A stretch of DNA of 42,996 bases from Deltaproteobacteria bacterium. Its GTDB lineage: Bacteria > Myxococcota_A > Polyangia > Polyangiales > Ga0077539. Position numbers and translations under genes: made by a program. A model generated the notes under the pieces. The model was not told the DNA's origin. It searched no databases and worked only from the letters and a program-made list of their open reading frames with translations. The stretch spans positions 1 to 42,996 of the forward strand of contig JAUXYJ010000092.1 of the NCBI GenBank assembly GCA_030694465.1, written 5' to 3'. Shown here piece by piece: positions 16,101 to 24,042 of the stretch; position 1 is the first letter of the stretch, and each line of letters begins with the position of its first letter.

Positions 16101-18651
16101 ATGAGAGCATGGTCTTCCAAAAGACAGCCCGCTGCGAACGAGCTGCGATTCCGAACGCGGAGTGCGCCGCGCTCGTCCACTGCAGCAGGTGCTTGCGCGT
16201 AATCAGCTTGCGCACCACGACCCGCCCCATCGCGTCCATGACCACAGCGCTCTCGTACGCAAGAAACACGAGGGCTAACAGACTTCGCCAAGCGTTCGCC
16301 GTACGCGTCCGCCGAGCGCTGAACAGTCCAGGAAGGTGCGGTCCCACCAAGAGCCCCAATGCCGCGAGCGTCCATCGAACGGGCGATCCGGGCAGCACAG
16401 TCCAACCTAGAAACAGCAGCAAGAACAGCAGCGTTCCGTTGAGACTTCTGCGAATGTTGTCAGCGATTTTCCAGCGATCAATGCGATTTAACGTGTTCCA
16501 TTGGCCGTCTTTTCGCGCATCGCCATCCCGCCCGAACAGCCACGGAAACAACTGCCAATCGCCCCTCACCCAGCGGTGCATGCGAGACGCGTACACCGCA
16601 TAGTTCGAAGGATAGCTTTCAAACAACACGATATCCGTTGCGAGCGCAGTGCGTCCGTGAACGCCCTCGAAGAGATCATGACTTACGAGCGCGTTTTCTG
16701 GTGCACGGCCTTCAACGCTGCGCATGAATGCGTCTACGTCGTAGATCCCTTTGCCGACATAGATTCCTGCGCCAAAGAGATCTTGGTACAGCTCTGAGCA
16801 AGCGTGGGTGTAGATATCAAACCCAATATCGCCTGAGAATATTCTCGAGAACCACGTCGAGTGCACGCTCGACGGCGAGGTCTCGATTCGCGGTTGCGCG
16901 ATGGTGTATCCCGCGACCACGCGACCTTCTGCGTTGAAGACGGGATGGTTCAAGGGATGGGCGAGGAGCCCCACCAAACGGTGTGCGCTCTGCAGAGGCA
17001 GCTCCGTGTCGCTGTCCAGCGTGATCACGTAGGACACCCCTTCGAGCCCTTTAGAGTCGCCTACGTGCCGCCGGTAGGTCGTCCCGAGATCCCCGCGAAG
17101 GAGTCGGTTGAGCTCGTCAAGCTTGCCCCGTTTTCGCTCCCACCCGATGAAGCGTTCTTCGGCTGGGTTCCAGAGCGGGTCGCGGTGCAGGAGGTGAAAG
17201 GGACCGACGCCGTTTACGCCATGCTTTGCGTTGAGCCCCACGATCCTGCGCGAGACGCTCTCGAGCAAAACTCGAATCTCAGAAGTGTCAGGCAGCGCTT
17301 TGGCGTCTAGGTCGTCGGTGAGCAGCGCGAACTGCAGTTGAGGATCCGGATTCGCCAAATAGTGCAGCTCAATTTGCCGCACCATCGCGACGACATCCTC
17401 TGCCCGACCGAGCAGTGTCGGCATGACCACGAGGGTCTTTAGATCGGGCGTGAGACCGTCACTCAAATCGAGCTTCGGCAGGATCCTCGGCGCCAAGACT
17501 CGTGCAAACACCAAGTGTAAAAAGCTGACAACCAACGCCGAGAACGGGATCACTGCGACCAACGCCCCGAGAAGCAGCAAGGCAAATCTCGCGCTGTGGA
17601 CACCCTGAGGGGTCCCGAGCGTTGCGTAAAACAAGAGGGCGGCTAACGGCAGGATCGTAAGCGATACGAGGGGCGCCAAGTACGCAACCGTCGGCCAGCG
17701 AGTGAGCGCGCGGCGCAACCGTTCAAGTCCGATCGGTCTGAATTTTAGCTCTGCTTCGAGCGCTGTCTTTCCTTCGGCGACGAGGTAATAGCCAACATGA
17801 CCGCGACGCTTGTCTGTAAGATTTTTCGCCGCGAGCTCCACGGCAAGGGTCGCTACTTTGATCTCAGACCGACCGGTCCCCCAGGCGAGCGCCTCGACGA
17901 CTTTTCGATACGAATCGCAGGTCTCGAAGTCCATCCGGCCGTACACCTGCGCGGGATCCGTCAACAGAATCGCCTCGACGCGGTTGCAGTCCTCGAAGAA
18001 CACTTTCCAATCAAGCGCGTCGAGCACACGGAGAGCATGGACCGACTGCGCAACACCCACGGCGGGGTCCGCTGAGCCGCTTGCGCTCGTCGCGTTCACG
18101 TGAAAGAGCTTGAGATCGTCCGCGTGAAACTCGACGCCTAGCTCAGCCAAGTCCCGTATCAAGTGTGCGAGCACCGCGGCGCGCAAGACCGTGGGCAGCG
18201 CCCACAGCTCGGCGATCGTGAGCGCGGTCACCTCTTGGTACGCGTTGACGAAGCTGCGAAGCGAGGCAAAGCTCAGCGTCAATCCGCCCTGTGCGACTAA
18301 CGCCCGGGCCAACGCCTCAACGCGAGGCGTACCTTCGTCGACTCCCGACGCGAGCTGTGGCAGATGCCTGACGAATCCCCGGGGGAGCTCTTCTTCGACT
18401 TGCCGTGCGACTCGGCGAATCAGATAGAAGTTGTCTAAAAAAGACTCTGTTGCCGACTGCAGTCGAGCGTCTACCTTGGTGTTGGCGGCGAGCCACGTGT
18501 GCGCGCGAATCAGCGTCCGGGACACAGGCTTCGCCTTCGCAAAGTGCGTCAAAAACCAAGGATCACGCCGAAGGTCACGCTGTGTTGTTGCCAGCGAACG
18601 GGCGTCGGCGACTGACACGCTCGTGCTGGGAGGCGATTGAGAAGAGGTCAC
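10189..18651 (-). CDS. Cyclic beta-1,2-glucan synthase (NdvB/Cgs-type)
   Basis: This multidomain membrane enzyme of about 2820 aa makes cyclic beta-1,2-glucan from UDP-glucose, a periplasmic or surface osmolyte. The order of domains matches NdvB. First come membrane helices (about 320-360) and a GT84 glycosyltransferase core with DSDTELP (~544) and HRWVRGDWQL (~694). More helices follow, then a glycoamylase-like domain (about 1240-1480), two GH94-type beta-sandwich regions (about 1545 and 2050), and a GH94 catalytic barrel with MGDGDWNDGMSR at ~2487. Length is normal for the family. The start is GTG 18651: GGAG lies just upstream and GTGA overlaps the stop of the universal stress gene by 4 bases. 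The open frame reaches 18798, but that part lies inside the upstream gene. The 3' end abuts the integron array. Confidence 0.9.
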   Translation of the reverse strand: MTSSQSPPSTSVSVADARSLATTQRDLRRDPWFLTHFAKAKPVSRTLIRAHTWLAANTKVDARLQSATESFLDNFYLIRRVARQVEEELPRGFVRHLPQLASGVDEGTPRVEALARALVAQGGLTLSFASLRSFVNAYQEVTALTIAELWALPTVLRAAVLAHLIRDLAELGVEFHADDLKLFHVNATSASGSADPAVGVAQSVHALRVLDALDWKVFFEDCNRVEAILLTDPAQVYGRMDFETCDSYRKVVEALAWGTGRSEIKVATLAVELAAKNLTDKRRGHVGYYLVAEGKTALEAELKFRPIGLERLRRALTRWPTVAYLAPLVSLTILPLAALLFYATLGTPQGVHSARFALLLLGALVAVIPFSALVVSFLHLVFARVLAPRILPKLDLSDGLTPDLKTLVVMPTLLGRAEDVVAMVRQIELHYLANPDPQLQFALLTDDLDAKALPDTSEIRVLLESVSRRIVGLNAKHGVNGVGPFHLLHRDPLWNPAEERFIGWERKRGKLDELNRLLRGDLGTTYRRHVGDSKGLEGVSYVITLDSDTELPLQSAHRLVGLLAHPLNHPVFNAEGRVVAGYTIAQPRIETSPSSVHSTWFSRIFSGDIGFDIYTHACSELYQDLFGAGIYVGKGIYDVDAFMRSVEGRAPENALVSHDLFEGVHGRTALATDIVLFESYPSNYAVYASRMHRWVRGDWQLFPWLFGRDGDARKDGQWNTLNRIDRWKIADNIRRSLNGTLLFLLLFLGWTVLPGSPVRWTLAALGLLVGPHLPGLFSARRTRTANAWRSLLALVFLAYESAVVMDAMGRVVVRKLITRKHLLQWTSAAHSAFGIAARSQRAVFWKTMLSSPLLAIGIAWMVAWLRPTALISAAPILLLWLLAPEIARILSATRAAKTEQTTEEDRKKLRLIARRTWAFFEAFVGPRDQWLPIDNYQEEPREQIAHRTSPTNIGLSLVATLSAYDFGYIGPSEFAIRVRRAVESILRLEHYQGHLLNWYDTTNLQPLLPRYVSTVDSGNLAGCLLTLSQGCADVSRSTVVRPEMWEGFLDSLELLEGAVSGFPKEQIARAKTATAAIKSAAANAKTHLDGSYETLCTFINKSAAHLDTQLLALVESDAQQYDRELLHALRNALDALHKLIGQMQRELLALLPWLALREDADALAMTLPTNLRIDEIPAVCVALGDELRRKSEALEQLGTLTPELAHSTRRINEALALATSNAQQLHNELLELAAFSLSEVRAMDFKLLYNPERKLFHIGYNATIDQLDANFYDLLASEARLASYLAVVKRDAPEAHWFALGRQMTLVNNVPTLLSWGGTMFEFLMPSLLMRSQPDTLLARTCALAVDAQVDYGKLRREPWGVSESGYARVDAEQTYQYRSFGVPALGLRRGLEVDRVISPYACILAVSIRPRAVVENLAALEATGMLGTYGFYEALDHTPHRVLEMAVHPQPYVVVRSYMAHHQGMSLIALGNYLNKRSMVDRFHAVASVSAGEMLLNERASDAVPAEWLSPQGSPVEPARESLTLPQGPSPWLASNQSSSQAFVLSNGRLSSVLTGSGGGGLFWKGMAVTRFTPDPTRDEDGLWLFLRDEATKRVWFATAVEGRTTYAMHKAEFHQRHDDISVHVEVAIAEADDVEVRHITLHNESDRKRQITVTSAGRPVLLDAKQAPTHPAFSSLFVQSEWVQELDALVFERRAQTPEEETAVLVHRLVHDASVDCVGYETDRSAFVGRGGSWREPAAVLSHRGPYEGQTGAVLDPVMSITARVELEPNSSVSLAFVTVVASSRTAALELARKKYATLHAVRWVFPDAALESPRRLLRTKLDPSMLPVVQRFYSALLLTEPKLRAEAHTRALSSPSQVRLWSRGISGDDPIVLIRVCTPQALMLPEVLAAQSYLRFCGVRFDLVLVDEQASGYIAEGSGTLRSVLVAHDAERWLDRHGGVFVIAGDQVPEDEVRHLEACARIVLHTKGTSLASCFDNSTETHPVLPRFEPTLVDETFARAPVRPKLLFDNEIAGFSEDGREYVIEVQPANPLPAPWCNVIANPEFGCLVSESSLGMSWSQNSGANRLTPWRNDAVQDTPSEVLYLRDEETAAVWSPTRLPAGRGAQTVVRHGAGYTTYERESHGLVQELTVFVPTDASLKVVRLRLKNTLARHRRLTATYYAEWVLGARREVQRDYIVSSVDHEHACLLATCDWNVEFAGRVAFVASSANVHAFTADRTEFLGQGGDYARPAGLERVGLSGRLDSGADPCAALQVHLELAPGEELETHFVLGQSSSRAAALELIKEYRDPATVAQAFGRVKAYWDQLLGNIRVKTPEPSMDLMLNRWLLYQTVSARLFARTGLYQSSGAFGYRDQLQDVMALLHTDPSIARAHILDAARHQFEQGDVLHWWHPPSGRGVRTRCSDDLAWLPYVTSEYVRATGDHSILDESVPFLKGELLKPDEHDRYAQYETSSLSAPVIEHCRRALQRAVSSGVHGLPLMGDGDWNDGMSRIGAQGRGESVWLGWFLCATMDRFANVFADHNDAHESEGWLARSVALRAKINACAWDGDWYVRAFHDDTSVIGSHDNRECRIDSIAQSWAAISATESALKQDEPRILAALRAVDQQLVNEDERLVKLFWPPFDATTHDPGYVRAYPPGIRENGGQYTHAAAWLGMSYSVLGDGDNAERIFRLLNPILRTGTRVDAALYRVEPYVLAADIYSCAPWVGRGGWTWYTGSAAWMWRLGVESILGIQMRGGQLWIDPCIPAHWPGFEAWVRVGEASIHVVVENAVEPSAGHATSEMILDGAKLETQQVLVDSASKGAHELHVKLFRRAAA

Positions 18652-19691
18652 CTGCTCTCCGCTGCAAAGCTCGCGCGAAGCGTCGGAGACGAGAGCATTG
18701 AATCGTGTTTGGGTGGAGGGGTGCTCGAGCGCTGCGGGAGATCTTGAATCACAAGCGTAGCGACGGTTGAGTGCGCGATGATGTGGGCGGCGACACAACC
18801 AAATGGCTGGCCCGAGTCACATGTTGTTCCGTGCGCAGAGAGCACGATCAGGTCAGTCTTTTCGGAAGCGGCGAGCTCGAGCAACCGTTGGCGTGGGTTG
18901 GGGTGTCGCGCCACGAGAGTCCGAACGACACGGACGTCGTGCTGAAGTTGTTGCTTCAATTCATCGAGGTACTGAGTCGCCGCCCCATGAAGGATCTCGG
19001 CGAGCTGTTGCACCAGCAGAAAGCACCCTGCTCTTTGTATCAGAGTCGAAGACACGGCTTCTTGCACGACGTGAACGAGCACCACCTCGGCGTCGTGCAT
19101 TTTTGCGATCCGCGATGCAGTGGGCAACACACTCTCGGCGCGCACGGATCCGTCCAGCGGAACCAATAGTCTCCGGGGCGTCGCGAGCGTCGGGGAACCA
19201 GGAGACGGATGCACGACGAGCACAGAGCTTCGCCCCAGGGCGAGCACCTGCTGCGCGGTGCTTCCGAGCACTCTGGTCGTCTCGGCTCTCAAACCGCAGC
19301 CCACTACGGTGAAGTCCGCGGAGATCTCGCGCGCGACGTCTACGATTCGATCCGCGGGTCGGCCTTGGTCGAGCCTCCTGTCGACCTGCGTTCCAAGCGA
19401 ACGCTCAAGCTCGGCGTGAACGCGATCGAGATAGGTCTGGGCGGTTTGCCTTGAAATTTCCCACGCAAGTACGTCGCTCGATTGCGGGCCACTGTGCGAA
19501 CGATGAGGATCCAATACGTGGACGAGCGTGATCGTGCAGCCAAACGCTGCTGCCAGCGAAACTGCGTAAGGCATGCTGAGCTCAGAGTGCGGCGAGCCAT
19601 CGAGGCACACGAGCATCCGACGGTTGTTGGGTTTCGAGGGTTTGATTGCTAGGCCGTCCATGGAGACGACCGTGTGCAAAAGAGCAACCAC
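18648..19691 (-). CDS. Tandem universal stress protein (two UspA domains)
   Basis: This 347-aa protein carries two Usp domains (about 24-163 and 172-317). Each opens with a strand-D motif (RMLVCLDGSPHSELSMPYA; RRLLVPLDGSVRAESVLP). The first ends with the nucleotide-binding-type VLGSTAQQVL...SVLVVHP. The second has diverged in that loop (HGTTCDSGQPFGCVAAHI) and may not bind ATP in the same way. GTG 19691 is preceded by a weak GGCAGG; ATG 19661 is an alternative. The gene overlaps the glucan synthase start by GTGA, so stress signalling and osmolyte synthesis are probably co-expressed. Confidence 0.85.
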   Translation of the reverse strand: MVALLHTVVSMDGLAIKPSKPNNRRMLVCLDGSPHSELSMPYAVSLAAAFGCTITLVHVLDPHRSHSGPQSSDVLAWEISRQTAQTYLDRVHAELERSLGTQVDRRLDQGRPADRIVDVAREISADFTVVGCGLRAETTRVLGSTAQQVLALGRSSVLVVHPSPGSPTLATPRRLLVPLDGSVRAESVLPTASRIAKMHDAEVVLVHVVQEAVSSTLIQRAGCFLLVQQLAEILHGAATQYLDELKQQLQHDVRVVRTLVARHPNPRQRLLELAASEKTDLIVLSAHGTTCDSGQPFGCVAAHIIAHSTVATLVIQDLPQRSSTPPPKHDSMLSSPTLRASFAAESR

Positions 19692-20374
19692 CCTGCCGCC
19701 CCGTGACTGTTTAGCTCAACGCGCGAAGGTGATTGCCAAGAGAATTGCCAGGAGCTCCACTCGCGCGCGTGAGCCCCTTCGCTGCTCCTTCTTGCGGCCA
19801 AGACGAACGCGATGACCACGTTGAAACGCCTCGATCACTTCGCTTTGCGTCTCGCGCAGCTCGTGCATCTTGCACAGCTCCGCTTCGCGTGCAGCGAGCT
19901 TGCGCTTGCGCTCTGCAGTGCGTTCGGCGTCCGTCACACGCGCGAGTGGCCCTCCGCTCTTTCTCAAGCGCGAGCGCATTGTCGCATGGAGCTAAACACT
20001 CGCACGCACCAGAGCTCAAGCCACGCAAAAGCCGCGCAAAAGCCTCGTACTTCCGTTCTCGGAAGATCCGCCAGGTCTTGCGTTGATGGCAATCAATTTG
20101 AATAAGTCAATTATCATTTTGATGGATTTGCCCCGAAGCCTTGATCCCGAGACAACACCCATCGGTGTCGCCTGAGAGCGGGTCCGGCCTGTCCGCGGTC
20201 ACACCATGCATCGCGTGATCGACGCGCTACGGTCCGGCCCTTGGGCGGGACGACCTGCGTTGGCAACTCACGACGCACCAGCGTCGCTGTGGGTCGAGGA
20301 CACAGCGCGGTGCTCATCGATGAACGCCGCACGAGGTCCCCGATGCCCTCTGCCGCTCGCGGAGCGGCTGGAGC
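19692..20374. other. Intergenic region upstream of the Usp/glucan synthase pair
   Basis: The stretch contains a possible small minus-strand gene (19716-19979). It also contains a short AT-rich segment around 20085-20130 (AATTTGAATAAGTCAATTAT) that stands out from the GC-rich background and could hold the promoter of the minus-strand operon. A TTGACT lies on the minus strand there, but no good -10 box could be matched. The remainder (20131-20374) shows nothing. Confidence 0.4.
19716..19979 (-). CDS. Possible small helical protein
   Basis: This 87-residue reading frame is highly charged and helical (DAERTAERKRKLAAREAEL; ETQSEVIEAFQRGHRV). It ends in a hydrophobic tail VELLAILLAITFA that could be a membrane anchor. 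No clear ribosome site precedes ATG 19979 and the family is unknown. Orientation and position, just upstream of the universal stress gene, allow it to be part of that transcript. Confidence 0.35.
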   Translation of the reverse strand: MRSRLRKSGGPLARVTDAERTAERKRKLAAREAELCKMHELRETQSEVIEAFQRGHRVRLGRKKEQRRGSRARVELLAILLAITFAR

Positions 20375-23020
20375 TCAGTGTGGCGCCGGGCTTTGGGGGG
20401 GCCGAGCGAGCGGCCGGAGCTGCAGCGAGAGCGTATAGCGATCGCCGTACGTGTCCGCGACGCTGCTGCCCCACATCTCGACAAACGCGTAGAGATCGCC
20501 GCCAGACACCTCGGCCACCGAGACGCGCGATCGTTGATTGACGCGAAACGCGATGTCATCGTTGCACCAAGCGATCGGCGCGGACGCAGGCGTGCTGTCG
20601 AGACACGAACGGCGAAGATAGAGAATCGTGTCGGGCGCGAGGCGCATCCCGCCGTCCCACGACTCATCGTCGGTGCTCGCGACCAAGCTCCATCGGCCGG
20701 GCGGAACCCGCAGTCGGACAATCTGTTCGTGCCCCGCAGTGGCAGCACGAAAACAAGCACCCGAAAAATGCCCGAGTTCGTGCGGGATCCGGCCTTGATA
20801 GCTAGCCCGGCCGACCCCGTCGTCGCCGAACGAAAACGTCACGCTTGGCGCGCTCTGACAGGCCCGTTCGTTTTCGACCCTGGGCCTGCAGACGCCTTGC
20901 GAATCGCAGGTGAGCTCGGCGCCGCACGCGTGCGTCCCGTCGCAGCGCGCGCCGGGCCCTACGATCGCGCCGTGAACGACAGGGATGCGAATGGATGGGC
21001 TCTCGTTGCCTGGGCGATCCACCAAGCGAAGGTCTGCAGACACCGCCGCGGCGAGGTCGATCTCTGGCTGCACATCGAGCCTCGCAGTGCCCTCGAAGCT
21101 CAGCTCGTCCGTCGGACCGTCGAACGGGACCGAGAGAAAGCCATCGTGCGCGACGCCCGACAGAACCCTGTTGTCCGCCCCGAGCAAGCGCACCTGCAGC
21201 TGCTCGGCGTCGCGGTCCACATCGCCGCCGTGAACAGTCGCGATCAACGCGCGCTCGCCGGCGAGCAGCGCTCCCGACGTGAGCGCTGGCGCGCGACTGC
21301 TTCGATTGGCCACGTCGAGCTGCACCAACCCCCGATCGACCCTGGCTCCGTACACACCTCCAAAGCCTGCGACCACGACCGTGAGCACGTCGCCGCCCTG
21401 CGCGCGAAGCGCCGCGCGCGCCCGGAATTCTTGGCTCGCTGGCTGATCGTCACCGGTCACGTCGGGCGCGCGACGGGTCATGGCTTCGCTGCAAGGCCCG
21501 CGAAACACGGCGAGCACCGTGTCGTAGGTCGGGTCGGTGCCGCTGCCCACGGTCGACAGGTCGATCGCCCGCGGCCCGGTGCCCTCGACGCGCAGCTCGA
21601 CGACCCTCTCGGGGGTCTGGCTCACTCGTAGACTGCCCAGCGCGAACAGCCCGTCTCCGCTGAACCGCGTGTCGAGCGCGACCCAACGCGTGTCATCCGC
21701 CGGGACCACGAGCGAGACCTTGTTCGCACATGCCCCGCGCGCAACGACGCCTGCACGGGCGCTCTCGGGCTGCGCGTTGCGTGCGCGAGAAGCGGCGCGC
21801 TTCGCAGCCACGCCGCCGAGCGCGCCGAGCGTGAGGAGCGCCACTGCGCCGAGCGCCAGCGCGCGTACGCGACGCCCTGTTGGCTTGCCCGCAACGCTTG
21901 AATCCATGGGAGCAACGCTGGGCGATGAAGCGCGCGGCGTCCCATCGACCGCTGGGCCTTCGAAGGGCGGATCGATGCCCGCGCGGGACGGACGAGACAC
22001 CTGCGTCGAGGCCTCTCGCACAGACGAGACCGGCCCGTGTGCGAGGGACCTTTGCGGCTCGGAGCGAAGAAGCTCGCGCTCTCTCTCGAGCTCTGCGCCC
22101 AACACCGCGCGGAGGAGCGCTGCGATGTGCTCGGGCTCGACCGCGACGGCCTGCGGGCACGCGTTGCCGAGCGCCCGACGAAAGGCGTGCGCGGTCTGAA
22201 ATCGATCTGCAGGATCCGGCGCCAACGCGGTCATCACCGCGGTGCTGATCGCCTCGGGGATCGTCGGGTCCACGACGTGCGGCGGCTGCACCTGCGGCGC
22301 GCGCGCGGCTTCGAGAACGGCGATCTCGCTGTCGCCTGTGAGCAGCCGCTCGCGCGTGAGCATCTCCCAGAGCACGACGCCCAGCGCGTAGAGGTCCGCG
22401 CGACGGTCGATGGACCTGCCCCAGGCCTGCTCGGGAGACATGTAGCCGAGCTTTCCTTTGAGGGCGCCCGCTTCGGAGGCCTGCTTTCGACCGCGCGCCT
22501 TCGCGACGCCAAAATCAATGAGCTTCACGTGCCCGGCATCGCTCAGCAGGATGTTTTGCGGCGAGACATCACGGTGGATGACCTCGAGCGAGACGCCCTG
22601 GTCGTCGGTCACCTCGTGGGCAGCGTGCAGCCCGTCGAGCGTGCGCATCGCGATGGCGCACGCGATCGCTGGCGGCAACGTGCGCGAAGCGCGGCTCAGC
22701 GCGGACATCAGCGCAGAGAGCGTGGCGCCGTGGACGAACTCCATCGCGAGAAAGAAGCAGCCGTCGTGCTCACCGAGCTCTTCGACGCGCACCACGTTGG
22801 GATGCACGATGCGAGACGACAGCCGCGCTTCATCGAGAAACATCTCGACGAACGCGCGGTCGCTCGCGAGGTGATCGTGGACCACTTTGATGGCCACGAG
22901 GCGAGAGAAGCCTTCGGGCCCCACGCGACGCCCGAGGTACAGCGAGGCCATTCCGCCGCCGCGGAGCGCGGCGACGATCTCGTACGCCCCCAGTTGTTGT
23001 CCCGGCTGAACTGAGCTCAC
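20375..23020 (-). CDS. Receptor-type Ser/Thr protein kinase (PknB-like)
   Basis: This 881-aa membrane kinase has the kinase domain at about 12-285 with all hallmarks: glycine loop RGGGMASLYLG (20-30), VAIKV with K45, HRDVSPQNIL (149-158), IDFGVAKA (168-175) and the activation-segment GYMSPEQ (192-198). A low-complexity juxtamembrane region leads to a single membrane helix around 380-402. The outer part of about 480 residues appears to contain repeated beta-sandwich modules of the kind ending in LYLRRSCLDS...WCNDD, resembling pre-peptidase C-type domains, and cysteine pairs (GARCDGTHACGAELTC). The start is GTG 23020, with only a weak GAGAA upstream. The next lipoprotein genes diverge from a shared 260-bp upstream region. 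Substrate and signal are unknown. Confidence 0.88.
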   Translation of the reverse strand: MSSVQPGQQLGAYEIVAALRGGGMASLYLGRRVGPEGFSRLVAIKVVHDHLASDRAFVEMFLDEARLSSRIVHPNVVRVEELGEHDGCFFLAMEFVHGATLSALMSALSRASRTLPPAIACAIAMRTLDGLHAAHEVTDDQGVSLEVIHRDVSPQNILLSDAGHVKLIDFGVAKARGRKQASEAGALKGKLGYMSPEQAWGRSIDRRADLYALGVVLWEMLTRERLLTGDSEIAVLEAARAPQVQPPHVVDPTIPEAISTAVMTALAPDPADRFQTAHAFRRALGNACPQAVAVEPEHIAALLRAVLGAELERERELLRSEPQRSLAHGPVSSVREASTQVSRPSRAGIDPPFEGPAVDGTPRASSPSVAPMDSSVAGKPTGRRVRALALGAVALLTLGALGGVAAKRAASRARNAQPESARAGVVARGACANKVSLVVPADDTRWVALDTRFSGDGLFALGSLRVSQTPERVVELRVEGTGPRAIDLSTVGSGTDPTYDTVLAVFRGPCSEAMTRRAPDVTGDDQPASQEFRARAALRAQGGDVLTVVVAGFGGVYGARVDRGLVQLDVANRSSRAPALTSGALLAGERALIATVHGGDVDRDAEQLQVRLLGADNRVLSGVAHDGFLSVPFDGPTDELSFEGTARLDVQPEIDLAAAVSADLRLVDRPGNESPSIRIPVVHGAIVGPGARCDGTHACGAELTCDSQGVCRPRVENERACQSAPSVTFSFGDDGVGRASYQGRIPHELGHFSGACFRAATAGHEQIVRLRVPPGRWSLVASTDDESWDGGMRLAPDTILYLRRSCLDSTPASAPIAWCNDDIAFRVNQRSRVSVAEVSGGDLYAFVEMWGSSVADTYGDRYTLSLQLRPLARPPQSPAPH

Positions 23021-23280
23021 TTGAATTCTCGCGCGACAGGCCTGCGCTGCGTGGGGAGCCTACCACCACAGCGTCGCGCTCCGATACGCGCGACGTTGCG
23101 GCGGGCACCGTCGGCCCGATCCGTGGTGAGCCGAGGGCGCCCGCCGAGTGCGGCTTGCGCGTCCCCCTTCGCGGGCTTCGCGGACACCGTGCGCGGTGTA
23201 AGCCCGGTGCGGGCCCACGCGTTGAGGGCTACACTCGCGTGCCGCTTGTGAGCGCTGCGAGTAGGAGCCTGAGACACACC

Positions 23281-23769
23281 ATGCCGCGAACCGAGTCCCT
23301 GCATCCCCTGCGCTTTGTGCGCGCGTTAGCCCTGCTCGGCGCGCTTCCGGCGTGCGAAGTGCGCGCCGACGAAATGGCTCCGCTGCCGCCTGGCGGCTCC
23401 TCGGGCGGAGTTGTGCTCGTGCAGGGCAGCGTTGCGCAGGGCAACCACAACGAGGCAGACGTCGAGATGCGCACGGTCGCCACGGGTCAGCAGCAGGCCA
23501 TGGTGGTGCAGCCTTCGCCCGACTGCCCGCTGGGCCAGAGCATAGGGTGCCGCCCTGGAGAAGTTGCAGTCTGCGTCGCGACCAGCGCGGGCGGAGCGTG
23601 GCAGTGTCAGCCGCCCGCGGGACCGACGGCGTGTGTCGTCGGACAGAGCCGCCCGGGACCCCGCGGAGGGTGTACGTGCTTCGAGACAATTCGCGGGCCC
23701 GAATGGACGTGCGAGATGGAGTCCCGACGCGTTGTCGGGCCGCTTCCGCCGCCAGAGTTGCCAGCGTGA
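23281..23769 (+). CDS. Small Cys-rich lipoprotein
   Basis: This 162-aa protein starts at ATG 23281 (AGGAG about 13 bp upstream). The signal peptide ends in the lipobox GALPAC. A Gly/Val-rich segment (GGSSGGVVLVQGSVAQGN) follows, then a Cys-rich C-terminal part (SPDCPLGQSIGCRPGEVAVC; GGCTCFETIRGPEWTC). The protein ends in a Pro-rich tail. No enzyme motif is visible and the family is unrecognised. The open frame upstream to 23155 lacks signal-peptide logic. It is divergent from the kinase gene and upstream of another lipoprotein on the same strand. Confidence 0.65.
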   Translation: MPRTESLHPLRFVRALALLGALPACEVRADEMAPLPPGGSSGGVVLVQGSVAQGNHNEADVEMRTVATGQQQAMVVQPSPDCPLGQSIGCRPGEVAVCVATSAGGAWQCQPPAGPTACVVGQSRPGPRGGCTCFETIRGPEWTCEMESRRVVGPLPPPELPA

Positions 23770-23800
23770 CGCGCGCGTGGGGGGGCCGAATGAGGCCGCA

Positions 23801-23905
23801 GCCAACGTTGGCCGAGCGCCAGCCAACGTTGGCCGAGCGCCAGCCAACGTTGGCCGAGCGCCAGCCAACGTTGGCCGAGCGCCTGCCAACGTTGGCCGAG
23901 CGCCA
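23801..23905. repeat. Five 21-bp iterons with a 12-bp palindrome
   Basis: Five head-to-tail copies of a 21-bp unit, each starting with the perfect palindrome GCCAACGTTGGC followed by CGAGCGCCA, begin at 23801, 23822, 23843, 23864 and 23885. They are nearly identical (one T for A before the last copy). The block lies 32 bp after one lipoprotein stop and 138 bp before the next lipoprotein start. Confidence 0.9.
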
Positions 23906-24042
23906 GCAATGCTCGCGAAGCGACCTTCGTACGATTTCGTGAGAACGCCCGAAGCGAGCACCCAATCCCTGCTCGAAGCGAGAGGCCGGTGACCGGGAGG
24001 GGACCGACTTCGCACATCCCACGAAATCAACGGGTGAAATCC

